13,078 bases of DNA from Candidatus Krumholzibacteriia bacterium (GCA_029935695.1 JAOZJV010000011.1:1-13078), one strand, 5' to 3'. Shown: positions 1-9,000, counted from the stretch's first letter. Notes: generated by a model not told the origin, from the sequence alone. A program made the numbers and translations.

Positions 1-841
1 CGGTGAGCCGCTCGATGAAGGCGCGGATGACGCGCTTGCGTTCCTCCATGGTGCCGTGTTCGAAGAGACCGGGGGCGTCGGTTAGGCCCGCGAGCATCGC
101 GTCCACCAATTTTGCCGGGTTGGGCGCTTTGGATGGAACCTGTTTTAGTGCTCGCAACCTGCTCTCCACCTCCTCACGTTCACCACAGAGTCGGCCGAGT
201 CGATCTTCGTCGTGAGTTCTTTGAGGCGCGCTTTCGGGTCACGCATTTCCGGCTTGGGATCGGGCGTTTGGGGCGCGAGCTGCCTTTCGATCAGGCGCGC
301 AGCTTGGCCCGGCCCTGCCGACCGAGGAAGGCGTCGATCCTGCGCGCCACGAAATCCAGTACGAAATCATCGAATACCCGCTGCGGAAACTGGACAGGCT
401 GGCAGACCGACTTGCCCTTGGTGATGGCGGCGCCGCAGACGTAGTACTTGGTGCCGATACGGGGGCCGTCCTTGCGCCACTTGTTCTTCCAGGTGGTGCG
501 GCCGTGCATCGAGCCCCCGCACGCGCCGCACTTGATAAGACCGGACAGCAGGTAGGGCGAGGTCTTGGCCTTGCCGGTCAAGAAGCCGGCGGCCTGGCGG
601 TGTACCAGGCGAAGATGCGGCGGATCACCTCGACCCGGGCTGGGATCCTGGGCAAGAGCCTGACGTGTTCGCTGTCCGATCCCTTGACCTTCTGGCCCCG
701 GGGAACGGTGCGGACGGGGTTGCCATCGGGATCGAGGATCAGCTTCTGGCCGTCGTCGGTGTTGCGGACGACCTGGAAAAGCCTGCCCATGAGCTCGAAC
801 GGGCCACCCTCGTCGGACACGTGGGCGGCGGACCTGACCAT
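1..841 (-). pseudogene. Decayed large serine recombinase, C-terminal half
   Basis: Reading right to left on the minus strand, recombinase sequence appears in pieces in different frames. From about 841 to 590 a stretch ending EVIRRIFAWYTA matches the helix after the linker of large serine recombinases. From about 597 to 293 another frame gives the zinc-ribbon domain, with YLLSGLIKCGACGGSM followed by YYVCG and a further Cys. From about 300 to 205 a third frame carries a charged helix, and from about 200 to 1 a fourth carries the coiled-coil-like tail ending in RKRVIRAFIERLT. There are therefore frameshifts near 590-598, 293-320 and 190-205. The segment normally lying between the RRIF helix and the zinc ribbon is missing. 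A TAG codon lies two codons before the ATG at 841, and no catalytic serine domain follows upstream, so the protein cannot be made. The GC-rich composition differs from the DNA to its right. The 3' end may run past the window edge. Family assignment is confident; exact frameshift points are estimates. Confidence 0.85.
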
Positions 842-878
842 GACCTATAGTTGGAATGAAAACAGGGACACTTATGAA

Positions 879-1076
879 ATGAACGGCGGAACCGTACCGC
901 AGGTGGACAACGCGGATGAAAATTATGAGGCGCGACTCGATGGCGCGGCGGCTTGTGGCGGAATTACGCATTTTTACATTTGTCATCAGGAAGACGGGGT
1001 CATTCAGAATGAGACGTTGAGCTTCGACTGCAACGCGGAAAGTTCTATTCGGATTCAGTTGCTGGATTGGGAGTAA
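879..1076 (+). CDS. Short hypothetical reading frame, 65 aa, possibly a gene remnant
   Basis: This open frame starts at an ATG with only a weak purine-rich stretch (CAGGGAC) about 10 bases upstream and ends in a TAA. The protein is acidic with three cysteines (AAACGG, FYICH, FDCNA) and ends IRIQLLDWE. The residue mix looks more protein-like than the shadow frames around it, and the base composition shifts from GC-rich to AT-richer just before it. The frame stays open leftward through the recombinase remnant, so it may be the C-terminal tail of a gene whose front was replaced when the mobile element inserted or decayed. I do not recognise a family. It may equally be non-coding. Confidence 0.3.
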   Translation: MNGGTVPQVDNADENYEARLDGAAACGGITHFYICHQEDGVIQNETLSFDCNAESSIRIQLLDWE

Positions 1077-1174
1077 GAGTGCGCGGGAGAGAAAGGATGG
1101 GAGAATGTGTCGGCCGTGAGTGAGAAAACGCTACGGCGCCGCAGTAATCCACCCATCTGCCTGATTAGGTCGAT

Positions 1175-2491
1175 TCACCTACGCCGATTACGCTTCCGCG
1201 CTTTTTGTACCATCTTGCGCTTCCGCTTGGTCTTACGCGGAGACTCATTGGTGGTCTTGGTGCCTTTCCCGGTCAAGTCGGCGGCATCAAGATGGCTTGC
1301 CATTGCCGACATCTCAGCAGTTTCCCGGAGCACCTGTTGTTCCTGCATGTAGCGAAGTCCCTCCACCTGCTGGCTGTTCAGCGGGAGCAATCCCGGGTAC
1401 CGTGGCTCATCGAGAAACAAGGGATTGTGCTTGCGAAGACAGCCTTCACCCATGCGAGCCCAGTCGAAATCCGGTTGGCCCAGCAGGCAGCCAAGCAGGG
1501 TATTCAATTTTGCGGAGTGTCGACGCCAAACAAGCTCGAAGATGACAGGCGAAACACCCGGATCAGTGAGGTATCCATTCACGGTCGAGTGAATCGTCGG
1601 TTCCTTCACCCTGGCCGGATCGTTCAACGCGGCCAGAAACAGCCCGAAATCTGCGAGGAAGAACATCCCGCCATCGGGATCGAAAATCATTCCGACCGTT
1701 TCGGCATCCCGCAACTCGGCTGGTAAACGGAGTTCTTGCTCCCCACGGCTTTTGAATTCCTCATGGGCTTTGGCGAAGGTGAATTTCCGCCAACGGTCCT
1801 GGATCACGTCCCAGGTACCCATGATCCATGGAGCGCCGAACTCTTCTAGAAAACGTTCATATTCATCCCGCACGTGCTCCCGAGCCAAGGCGAGATTGGC
1901 CGGGTTGCGGAAGAACAGCCTCGGTGATTTCTGGGCCAGTTCCGCAGCCAGGCCATAGGCGAGCATCTCCTCGTTTCTTGCCAGTAAACGCTGTTCACCG
2001 CTGATCATCCAGCCGTACCCAACCGGAACGATACGGGAGATGATGAACCCGCTGCGCTTCAGAGCACGCCTCGTTTCCGGGGAATTGTTGGTGGCCACAA
2101 GACGATATTCGAGGTCGTCGATGAGATTGATCGAATCCACGACCGGCCCGTCACTGCTGGTCACCCGAAAAACCCCAACCAGCCAGTCGCGCCAACTCAG
2201 AAGAAGATTGACATCTTCATCGCACAAGTCGTCGTGCTCCGCGACAAACCGATCAAGTATGTGATCGCCGTCGGAAAACCTGGTTTCATAAATTGCCGCG
2301 TCGACGGCAAGGGTCATATCGTGATCGGTCAACGTGCTAAATTCGTCAACCAATCTATCTGCCTGGAATTCAAGGGCTTCATGGTGGTTTTCGATGACGT
2401 AATTCACCAGTTGCAATTTAAGTGCGGCGTAGCGATCGAGGAACTCGCTGGAAACCCCATGAAGGGAAGCTTTCTGCTTTTTACCGAACAT
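1175..2491 (-). CDS. Uncharacterised 438-aa protein with a strongly basic C-terminal tail
   Basis: I chose the ATG at 2491 because AAGAGG lies 8 bases upstream. The frame could extend upstream to 2602, but those residues (MQKEKLQPKF...) lack a convincing ribosome site and look like leader translation. The protein is soluble, with no signal peptide or membrane helix. The first 100 residues are acidic and helical (NYVIENHHEALEFQADRLVDEF). A mixed strand and helix section follows, including LIDDLEYRLVATN and RIVPVGYGWMISGEQRLL, then a second half with VGMIFDPDGGMFFLADFG. The last 30 or so residues are rich in lysine and arginine (KTKRKRKMVQKARKRNRRR), suggesting nucleic-acid or other polyanion contact. 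I cannot name a family or function. The gene stands alone, transcribed away from the symporter operon and towards the recombinase remnant. Confidence 0.85.
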   Translation of the reverse strand: MFGKKQKASLHGVSSEFLDRYAALKLQLVNYVIENHHEALEFQADRLVDEFSTLTDHDMTLAVDAAIYETRFSDGDHILDRFVAEHDDLCDEDVNLLLSWRDWLVGVFRVTSSDGPVVDSINLIDDLEYRLVATNNSPETRRALKRSGFIISRIVPVGYGWMISGEQRLLARNEEMLAYGLAAELAQKSPRLFFRNPANLALAREHVRDEYERFLEEFGAPWIMGTWDVIQDRWRKFTFAKAHEEFKSRGEQELRLPAELRDAETVGMIFDPDGGMFFLADFGLFLAALNDPARVKEPTIHSTVNGYLTDPGVSPVIFELVWRRHSAKLNTLLGCLLGQPDFDWARMGEGCLRKHNPLFLDEPRYPGLLPLNSQQVEGLRYMQEQQVLRETAEMSAMASHLDAADLTGKGTKTTNESPRKTKRKRKMVQKARKRNRRR

Positions 2492-2573
2492 CAAAGAACC
2501 TCTTCTGTGTAGCAATGGAATTCCAAACGGTTCGCCCAGAATTTGATGAATGGTCCATTTGCATTGGAACTTG

Positions 2574-2602
2574 AATTTAGGTTGTAGCTTTTCTTTTTGC
2601 AA
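2574..2602 (-). promoter_or_regulatory. Candidate sigma70-type promoter for the 438-aa gene
   Basis: Read on the minus strand, TTGCAA (2602-2597) and TAAATT (2579-2574) are 17 bases apart. Each matches the consensus at four of six positions. It would give a leader of about 75-80 bases before the ATG at 2491. This is a sequence match only; several AT-rich alternatives exist nearby. Confidence 0.3.
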
Positions 2603-2694
2603 CCATTGGGGTTTCGGATAGTGAAAGAGGCGAAATTCATCTGCCGAAAGCCGCTTTCCCCACCCCCGCCATCACCATCCCCGCTACCAAATAC

Positions 2695-2727
2695 AAAAAA
2701 GATTCGGCTTGCCGGATCTTTTTTTTT
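2695..2727 (+). terminator. Rho-independent terminator-like hairpin
   Basis: A six-A run and GATTCGG pair with CCGGATC and a T run around a CTTG loop, giving a 13-bp stem with one G-U pair on the plus strand, followed by a total of nine T. On the minus strand the same stem has one A-C mismatch and a six-T tail, so the plus-strand direction is better. No plus-strand gene lies upstream to be terminated. It may end a small RNA or an attenuated leader of the symporter operon, insulate it from read-through, or be left over from a lost gene. Confidence 0.7.
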
Positions 2728-2769
2728 ATACCTGCCCTGCTTGTCCCCGTTTTCGATGGTGGAAATTCA

Positions 2770-2790
2770 TCACCTTTTGAGATAAGGTGA
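2770..2790. promoter_or_regulatory. Perfect 7-bp inverted repeat, candidate operator
   Basis: TCACCTT and AAGGTGA form a perfect inverted repeat separated by seven bases (TTGAGAT). The spacer contains the candidate -35 box of the symporter operon, so a dimeric regulator bound here would cover the promoter. The alternative is a short RNA hairpin if transcription starts upstream. The DNA-binding regulator encoded in the same operon is one possible ligand, but OmpR-type proteins usually bind direct repeats, which argues against it. Confidence 0.4.
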
Positions 2791-2804
2791 GCCACACGTA
2801 TGAA
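2777..2804 (+). promoter_or_regulatory. Candidate promoter of the symporter operon
   Basis: TTGAGA (2777-2782, five of six consensus matches) and TATGAA (2799-2804, four of six) are 16 bases apart. Transcription would begin about 40 bases before the symporter ATG. It lies just downstream of the terminator-like hairpin, as expected for the start of an insulated operon. Confidence 0.4.
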
Positions 2805-2854
2805 ATGAGGCGACTGATCGCCCTCAAGTATCGACCTCTCAACAAGGAATATTC

Positions 2855-4249
2855 ATGGCAGAATCACGCGGACAATGGAGTGGTCGCATCGGTTTCATCC
2901 TGGCGGCTACAGGCAGTGCCATCGGTCTTGGCAATCTCTGGAAGTTTCCCTACATCACCCATGAAAACAATGGTGGCGCTTTTGTGCTGGTTTATATCGG
3001 CATGGTGCTGTTGGTGGGCGTGCCCATCATGATTGCCGAAATTCTGGTGGGCCGGCGCACCCAGCTCAGCCCCGTGGGAGCATTCCGCAGCCTGGGCAAA
3101 GACAAACCCGGAGGCGGCGCCTGGACCGGAGTGGGTTTCCTGGGAGTTCTCGCTGGTTTCACTATTCTCTCCTACTACAGCGTGGTGGCCGGCTGGACCA
3201 TCCACTACACCTACTTGTCCCTGACGGGAGAACTGGCCACCCTGGCCACTGACCCTCATGCCCTGCAAACCTATTTCGGGAGAGATTTCCTGGCCAACGG
3301 CAAGCTGCAGGTGATGTACCACCTGATGTTCATGGGTTTCACCACTGGTGCGGTTTATTTTGGAGTGCAAAAGGGCATTGAACGAGTGGCAAAGATTCTA
3401 TTGCCTCTGCTCTTTCTCATTCTGCTGGTCCTGCTGGCTTACAGCAGTACAACCAGCGGTTTTAACGAAGCATTGCACTTCCTCTTTGTTCCCGACTTCA
3501 GCACGCTGACCACCGGCTCGGTTCTGGAAGCCCTGGGCCATGCGTTCTTCACCCTCAGCCTGGGTATGGGCGCCATGCTCACCTACGGCAGTTACATCAA
3601 CAAGGACATCAGCATCCCCCGGGCCGCGTTCCAGATCTCTCTGCTCGACACCGTGATTGCCTTGATCGCCTGCGTGATCATGTTCTCGATCATCAACAGT
3701 TCCGACATTGAAGTTTCCAAGAGTTCCACCATTCTGTTCACCACCATCCCCACGGTTTTTGCCCAACTGCCGGCGGCAGGTTTTTTCAACGCCATTTTCT
3801 ACCTGCTCATCGGGTTTGCTGCCCTGACCAGCACCATCAGTCTGCTGGAAGTGGTCAGCAGTTACGCCATCGATGATCTGGGCTGGACCCGGCGCCGGGC
3901 TTCAGTGACCATGGGATCGGTGATTGCCGTGTTTGGTGTGCTCAACGCCCTGAGCCTTGGCGGCAATGCCACCTTGACCAGTATTAATCTGGTGGGTCGC
4001 GAAAGCACCGCCGGAGTGTTTGGCACCATGGACTATCTGGCCAGCAACTGGTTCCTGCCCGTGGGCGGATTCCTGATTGCCCTGTTTGTAGGCTGGATTT
4101 TGGGCGTGCGGGACACAGTTGACGAATTGCAGAAAGGTCACGGTGAAATGCCCTGGTTCAAGCTCTGGCATGTGTTGATCAAGTTTGTGGCGCCCCTGGC
4201 CGTTGGTGCCATCATCGTCAGTGTGATTCTTGGACGGGAATACCAGTAG
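2855..4249 (+). CDS. Sodium:neurotransmitter symporter (NSS/SNF, SLC6-like) family transporter
   Basis: This inner-membrane transporter probably imports an amino acid or related amine with sodium. The start is the ATG preceded by AAGGA seven bases upstream. At 464 residues with about eleven predicted helices it matches the shorter bacterial members (Tyt1, MhsT type) rather than the 12-helix LeuT. Signature sequence is clear: the helix 1 motif GSAIGLGNLWKFPY (residues 20-33), including N27 and A22 at positions that bind sodium in LeuT, then NGGAFVLVY. The unwound helix 6 reads FFTLSLGMG (231-239). An acidic residue in helix 7 (D265, in LLDTVIALIA) sits where chloride-independent bacterial homologues carry an acid. 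The outer-gate arginine of LeuT is lysine here (K30). It is the first gene of a run with a histidine kinase nine bases downstream, so its substrate may be what the kinase responds to. Substrate identity cannot be read from the sequence. Confidence 0.96.
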   Translation: MAESRGQWSGRIGFILAATGSAIGLGNLWKFPYITHENNGGAFVLVYIGMVLLVGVPIMIAEILVGRRTQLSPVGAFRSLGKDKPGGGAWTGVGFLGVLAGFTILSYYSVVAGWTIHYTYLSLTGELATLATDPHALQTYFGRDFLANGKLQVMYHLMFMGFTTGAVYFGVQKGIERVAKILLPLLFLILLVLLAYSSTTSGFNEALHFLFVPDFSTLTTGSVLEALGHAFFTLSLGMGAMLTYGSYINKDISIPRAAFQISLLDTVIALIACVIMFSIINSSDIEVSKSSTILFTTIPTVFAQLPAAGFFNAIFYLLIGFAALTSTISLLEVVSSYAIDDLGWTRRRASVTMGSVIAVFGVLNALSLGGNATLTSINLVGRESTAGVFGTMDYLASNWFLPVGGFLIALFVGWILGVRDTVDELQKGHGEMPWFKLWHVLIKFVAPLAVGAIIVSVILGREYQ

Positions 4250-4258
4250 GGACGCCCC

Positions 4259-5341
4259 ATGAAAAAAAACCGAGGAATCATTTACGGAATTCTGGTGGCC
4301 CTTTTGATGATCATGGGCGTGTGGTGGGTGTATTTCCTGACCACTGAAAGCAATGCCCAGGCAGAATCCGAACGCCAGAAACTGGCCAACGACCGCTTGC
4401 ATGCGGTGTTTTTGATCCAGTCCAATCCCCAGGTGCGCAATGATCCGGAGGGCATGCTGGGAGACTCATTTCCTCAGCTCGTCTTTGAGCATACCAACCA
4501 CGGTATTGAAGTTCATATTGACCCAGTGATTCTCAAAGCCACCGACGACAAGGCCCGCTCCACCCGCAATATGTTCCTTTACGAAGGACTCTTCTTCATG
4601 GTCCTGCTGCTGGCCGGGTCGACCATACTAGTGCTCTCCTGGCGCAGTGAAACCCGCTTCGTGCAAGCCCGCGAACTCTTTCTGGCCGGTGCCACCCATG
4701 AATTCAAAACCCCTTTGGCCAGTTTACGTCTTTACACCGAAACCCTCAGCAGGGAAGGTTTGAAAGCAGAAGACAAAGGCCGTATTCAAGGGCGCATGGT
4801 GGAAGATATTCAACGCCTGGAAAATCTGGTTGATGAGATCCTGGCCATGAGCGCGGACGACACCTTCACCCCCGGGCCGAAGGTGCAGCTTAATTTGGTG
4901 GATGCCAGTCAGGACGTCATCAAAAGCTTGCGCGGATTCGCCCAGGATCATGATGCTGAAATCACCCTGGAGCATGACGGAAGGCATCTGGCCCAGGGAC
5001 AGGAAGTGGCTTTCACCCTGGCCTTGCGCAACCTGCTGGTCAACGCCATCCGGCACAATGATCAGCCGGTCAAAATCGAAGTCAGTTTGACCCGGCGCCG
5101 GAACTGGAACCTGCTGACGGTGAAAGATAATGGCTGTGGCATTCCCAGGCGGTTGCATGATAAGGTTTTTGATTGTTTCTATAGCGGGAGCAATACTGGC
5201 CGCCCAGCCGGTGGTGCCGGGGTCGGGCTGTACCTCGTGAAACGCAACGTGACAAACATGGGCGGCAAGATCAAAATTGAAAGTGATGAGAACAAGGGCT
5301 GTACTTTTTATATCATGCTGCCCGCTCACAAAGGAGATTAG
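4259..5341 (+). CDS. Membrane sensor histidine kinase
   Basis: It autophosphorylates on histidine and should pass phosphate to the regulator encoded three bases downstream. The ATG follows AGGGA, which overlaps the symporter stop. Of 360 residues, one helix lies at about 8-28, an extracytoplasmic segment of about 75 residues follows, and a second helix lies at about 106-128. The dimerisation helix contains the H-box ATHEFKTPLASL with H147 as phosphoacceptor. The ATP-binding domain has the N-box LRNLLVNAIRHN (N262), the G1 box DNGCGIP (290-296) and the G2 box GGAGVGLYLVK (318-328). There is no clear HAMP or PAS domain. The small outer domain matches no sensor fold I recognise. Direct fusion of the second helix to the H-box and the neighbouring transporter suggest either outer ligand sensing or signalling through contact with the transporter; the latter is inference. 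Confidence 0.96.
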   Translation: MKKNRGIIYGILVALLMIMGVWWVYFLTTESNAQAESERQKLANDRLHAVFLIQSNPQVRNDPEGMLGDSFPQLVFEHTNHGIEVHIDPVILKATDDKARSTRNMFLYEGLFFMVLLLAGSTILVLSWRSETRFVQARELFLAGATHEFKTPLASLRLYTETLSREGLKAEDKGRIQGRMVEDIQRLENLVDEILAMSADDTFTPGPKVQLNLVDASQDVIKSLRGFAQDHDAEITLEHDGRHLAQGQEVAFTLALRNLLVNAIRHNDQPVKIEVSLTRRRNWNLLTVKDNGCGIPRRLHDKVFDCFYSGSNTGRPAGGAGVGLYLVKRNVTNMGGKIKIESDENKGCTFYIMLPAHKGD

Positions 5342-5344
5342 AGG

Positions 5345-6058
5345 ATGAAACGTCGGATTCTTGTGGTGGAGGATGATGCCCATCTGGCGGATGGGTTGCA
5401 AATCAATCTGGACCTTGAAGGCTATGAACCTCTGCTGGCTGGCAGCGCCGAAGTGGGCCTGGATCTCTGGAAACGGGGCGGCGTGGATTTGATTCTGCTG
5501 GACGTCATGCTGCCCGGCATGGATGGGTTTGAACTGTGCAAACTGATTCGCCGTGAGGGCGACCGTGTGCCCATTCTTTTTCTGACCGCCCGCAGCGCCG
5601 GCCAGGACCGCATCCGGGGACTGGACGAAGGCGGCGACGACTACATCACCAAGCCATTCGAACTGAATGAACTGCTGGCCCGGATCAAGAGTATTTTCCG
5701 CCGGCAGGATTGGTTCCGTGGAAAAGAAGCACCCGAAAACCTTGTGATCGGCAAGGCCTCGGTGAACCTCCGGGCTTTCCAGGCCACCACCAGCGAAGGT
5801 GTGGTTGATCTGAAAGAAAAAGAGATCATGATCCTGAGGTTGCTGAAAGAACACGAAGGTGAACCGGTGGACCGGGAAACCATCCTGGACCGGGTTTGGG
5901 GATTTGGGGCCTACCCCACCACCCGCACCGTGGATAATTTCATCCTCGCCTTGCGCAAACTCATTGAGGAAGACCCCAAACAACCCCGGCATATTCTGAC
6001 CGTGCATGGCGTCGGTTACCGCCTGGTCACCAACCCCGAAGAACCAGTGCAGGAGTGA
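5345..6058 (+). CDS. OmpR/PhoB-family response regulator
   Basis: This cytoplasmic transcription factor is 237 residues long. The N-terminal receiver has the acidic pair at D10/D11, the phosphoacceptor D53 in LLLDVMLPGMDG, T81 in LFLTARS and K103 in DYITKPF. The C-terminal winged-helix domain shows the typical end LDRVWGF...TRTVDNFILALRKLIE...ILTVHGVGYRL. The start is supported by AAGGAG eight bases before the ATG. It is the cognate partner of the kinase immediately upstream. Its stop (6056-6058) abuts the start of the large synthetase gene, so the two are probably translationally coupled. All catalytic receiver residues are present, so it should be phosphorylatable. Targets are unknown; self-regulation of the operon is plausible. 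Confidence 0.97.
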   Translation: MKRRILVVEDDAHLADGLQINLDLEGYEPLLAGSAEVGLDLWKRGGVDLILLDVMLPGMDGFELCKLIRREGDRVPILFLTARSAGQDRIRGLDEGGDDYITKPFELNELLARIKSIFRRQDWFRGKEAPENLVIGKASVNLRAFQATTSEGVVDLKEKEIMILRLLKEHEGEPVDRETILDRVWGFGAYPTTRTVDNFILALRKLIEEDPKQPRHILTVHGVGYRLVTNPEEPVQE

Positions 6059-6060
6059 TG

Positions 6061-9000
6061 ATGGATTTGTCCCGCAGTCGATTCACCGAATTGATGGCAC
6101 CGTTCCAGGATGCCCCAGAGAAATTGTCCGCCCAGCAGGCCGTCGATCTTTTGCAGTGGGCCGAAGGTGCCCTGCTTGAAAAAGGTTTGGCTGCTCTTGA
6201 TAAGGAAAGTTGGGAAAGCTATCTGGAACAGACCCGACATCCACGCTTCCAAACGGCCCTGACCCAGCGGAGTGAAAACCTGCGTTGGGCCGAGACCACT
6301 TTTCGGTTGGTGGAGGAACTGGATTTTTCCCTGGGAGATTTGCTCAGACAACGTGTGAACCGGCAACCTGAAAAAATCCTCTTTCAGGATTTGAGCGAGG
6401 ACAGTGGTGGCACCTGGTCCTACAACCAGATTTATCAGCGGGTTCGTTCCAACGCCGCCGTCTTTTTGAAATTCGGGAACCTGGAAGTTCCAGACGAAGA
6501 CCCTGCACTGAAACCCACGGAAATCCGGGTGGCACTGCTTTGTGAAAATGGCATCGGGTCGGCCTGCTGCGACCTTGCCTGCCTGACCCATGATATTTTT
6601 GTCTCACCACTGAATGTTCATTTCGGCGTCGACAATCTGGTTTGGATTTTTGACCGCCTCAATATTACCTGTGCTGTTTGTGATCATCCGGAACGGTTGG
6701 AGAAACTGTTGGCCATCCGGGAAAAAACCCGGCGCCGGTTTGTGATCTTCACTCTCAATGATTGCCTGCGTGCAGGGTCCGATGATATTAATTTGCTGGA
6801 AGAGTGGCGGGCTCTTCAGGACAGCAACGAAATTGACAAAATACTGGAAGAACGTCCCCGGCGGACCATGCGTGAAGTCAGCACCGTGATGTTCACCAGC
6901 GGCAGCACCGGCCGGCCCAAAGGCGTCGCCTTCAGCCAGTTGAATCTGGTGAGTAAACGGTTCGCGCGCACCGCCGCCCTGCCCGAAGTCGGCAGAGAAG
7001 AAATATTACTTTGTTACCTCCCGCTCTTCCACACTTTCGGGCGTTACCTGGAAATGCTGGGCACTATTTTCTGGGGTGGCACTTATGTGTTTTCGGGTAA
7101 TCCCTCTTCCGAAACCCTGATCAGTCAATTCCAGGAAATTCAGCCTACAGCCCTGATCAGTGTGCCCGTGCGCTGGGTGCAGATACGGGCCCGGATTCTG
7201 GAACTGACCAATGACCCCGACTCAGGGATGGACGCGGCCGAGGCCTTCAGGTATGTGACCGGCAGCCGGCTCTTCTGGGGCCTTTCCGCCGCGGGTTATC
7301 TGGACCCCAAAGTATTCCGCTTCTTCCATCGGGGCAGCGTGGCCCTGTGCAGTGGTTTCGGTATGACCGAAGGCACCGGCGGCCTGACCATGACTCCTCC
7401 GGATGAATATGTGCCCGGGTCAGTGGGCATCCCCCTGCCCGGTACGGCAGTTCGCTTTGGCGACCTGGGAGAGTTGCAAATTGCAGGACCTTACATTGCC
7501 CGCTACTTACCTGAAGATGCCCCCGTCGGGGACCTCACCGTGGACGAACCCGGGAACGATCGTTTCTGGTTGCCCACCGGTGATCTCTTTCAGGAAACGG
7601 GTGAGGGCCATCTGGAAATTGTTGATCGCATCAAGGACATCTACAAAAACAACCGTGGCCAAACTGTTGCCCCACGGAAAGTCGAGAGTTTATTCGACGG
7701 TGTTCCCGGCATCAAAAATACTTTCCTGGCCGGTGACGGACGTTCGTTCAATACCCTGCTCATAGTTCCCGACACCCAGGACGAAGTGCTGCGTTCACTG
7801 ACCACCGACGAAGAGCGGCGCGAATATTTTAACCAGATCGTCACCACCGCCAACCCTGGTCTGCCTGCCTTCGAACGGGTCGTGAATTTTGCCGTGGTGG
7901 ATCGTGACTTTTCCCTTGATGAGGGAGAACTGACTCCCAAGGGTTCCTTCCGCCGCAAAGTCATTGAAAAGAACTTTGAAAAAGTCATCAACGAGCTGTA
8001 CCAGACCAACGTTCAGATTTTGGAATTGGGTAATATTGAGGTCCGTATCCCCCGTTGGTTTGTGAGGGATCTTGGCATTCTGGCTGACGCCATCGGTACG
8101 TTGGATGACCGTATCATTAATCGGGAAACCGGTGTTGAGCTGATCATCCGTCCGTGTGAAAACGGGCACGTGCGGATTGGTGATCTTGAGTATTTCATGG
8201 AGGGTCATGTTGTCGATCTGGGGCTGCTGACAAGGCACCCCATGCTGTGGATGTCCAATCCTCAATTGATTGCTTTCTGTCCCTGCAAACTGGGTTGGGA
8301 TTCGGACCTTGGGCCCTTCGGAGAACAGGTCACGCTGCCAGCCAGGGATCCTGATCATGACGATTCCATCAGCATTCTGGGCCGTATTGATCCCACCGTG
8401 GACATGGTCAACACCCTTTGCAGCCGGGCTCTTTTTGCCAACTCCAAAACTGCCCACCCGGCCATCAAGGATCTGGATGACCAGTTGGGTCATGTGGGCA
8501 ACCGGCTGGGTGATGTCATCCGGCGCCGACTTGAAGCCCTGGCCAATCACCCCGACAAAAGCATTCGCTGCCGAGCTTACCAACTGCTTGTACTGGATCA
8601 ACCAGTGCCCGATTATCTGCGGTTTCTGCCAGCATTCATCGAGTCGGGTAAACCCTTCCTGGATGAGACCAGCTTTGAAGCCATCAGCCGGGCCAGTATT
8701 GAACCCCGGCGGCTGCAGGCCTTCCGCCAACGGTTGTTCATGTACCGCACCCAACTGAGCTGGCCCGCCAGCGACAAGACCAGGGTTCTTTTCCAGGACC
8801 TGTTCCGTTTGCTGGCTGACTTCGGCCGCTACCATCCCGAATTCTACAATTCTATCCGCGAAGAACTGGTGTGCTGGATCATGCACACAGCCGACCCGGA
8901 ACTGGCCTCCAGCGCCCGGCGCGAGTTCACCACCATGGCGGCCTGGTTCGAAACCCGGCTCAAGAAAGACTACAAAGGCCTCAAGCCCGAGAACTGGGAA

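Larger units (their letters stand above)
2492..2854. other. Divergent intergenic region with regulatory elements
   Basis: This 363-base stretch separates the leftward 438-aa gene from the rightward symporter gene. It holds a candidate minus-strand promoter (2574-2602), a C-rich tract (about 2651-2688), a terminator-like hairpin (2695-2727), and a candidate plus-strand promoter (2777-2804) overlapped by a perfect inverted repeat (2770-2790). Open frames inside it are short, lack ribosome sites and show no protein-like composition. Confidence 0.7.

Noticed and set aside
858..881. The AAAACAGGGACACTTATG stretch at the recombinase boundary, reminiscent of sequences seen near some IS-type elements
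   Set aside because: No matching second end, transposase or target duplication is visible, so I do not call an insertion sequence.
291..986. A long minus-strand frame of 231 codons
   Set aside because: Only the part from about 597 to 293 reads as recombinase zinc ribbon. The upstream part is arginine- and proline-rich shadow sequence of another frame, so the whole is not a gene.
1127..1142. GGCGCC-centred palindrome after the 438-aa gene
   Set aside because: The palindrome has no loop and is followed by only four T on the minus strand, too weak to call a terminator.
4724..6007. A 427-codon minus-strand frame opposite the kinase and regulator
   Set aside because: It spans two well-supported plus-strand genes and has shadow-like composition (many FF, HQ and PG) with no ribosome site.
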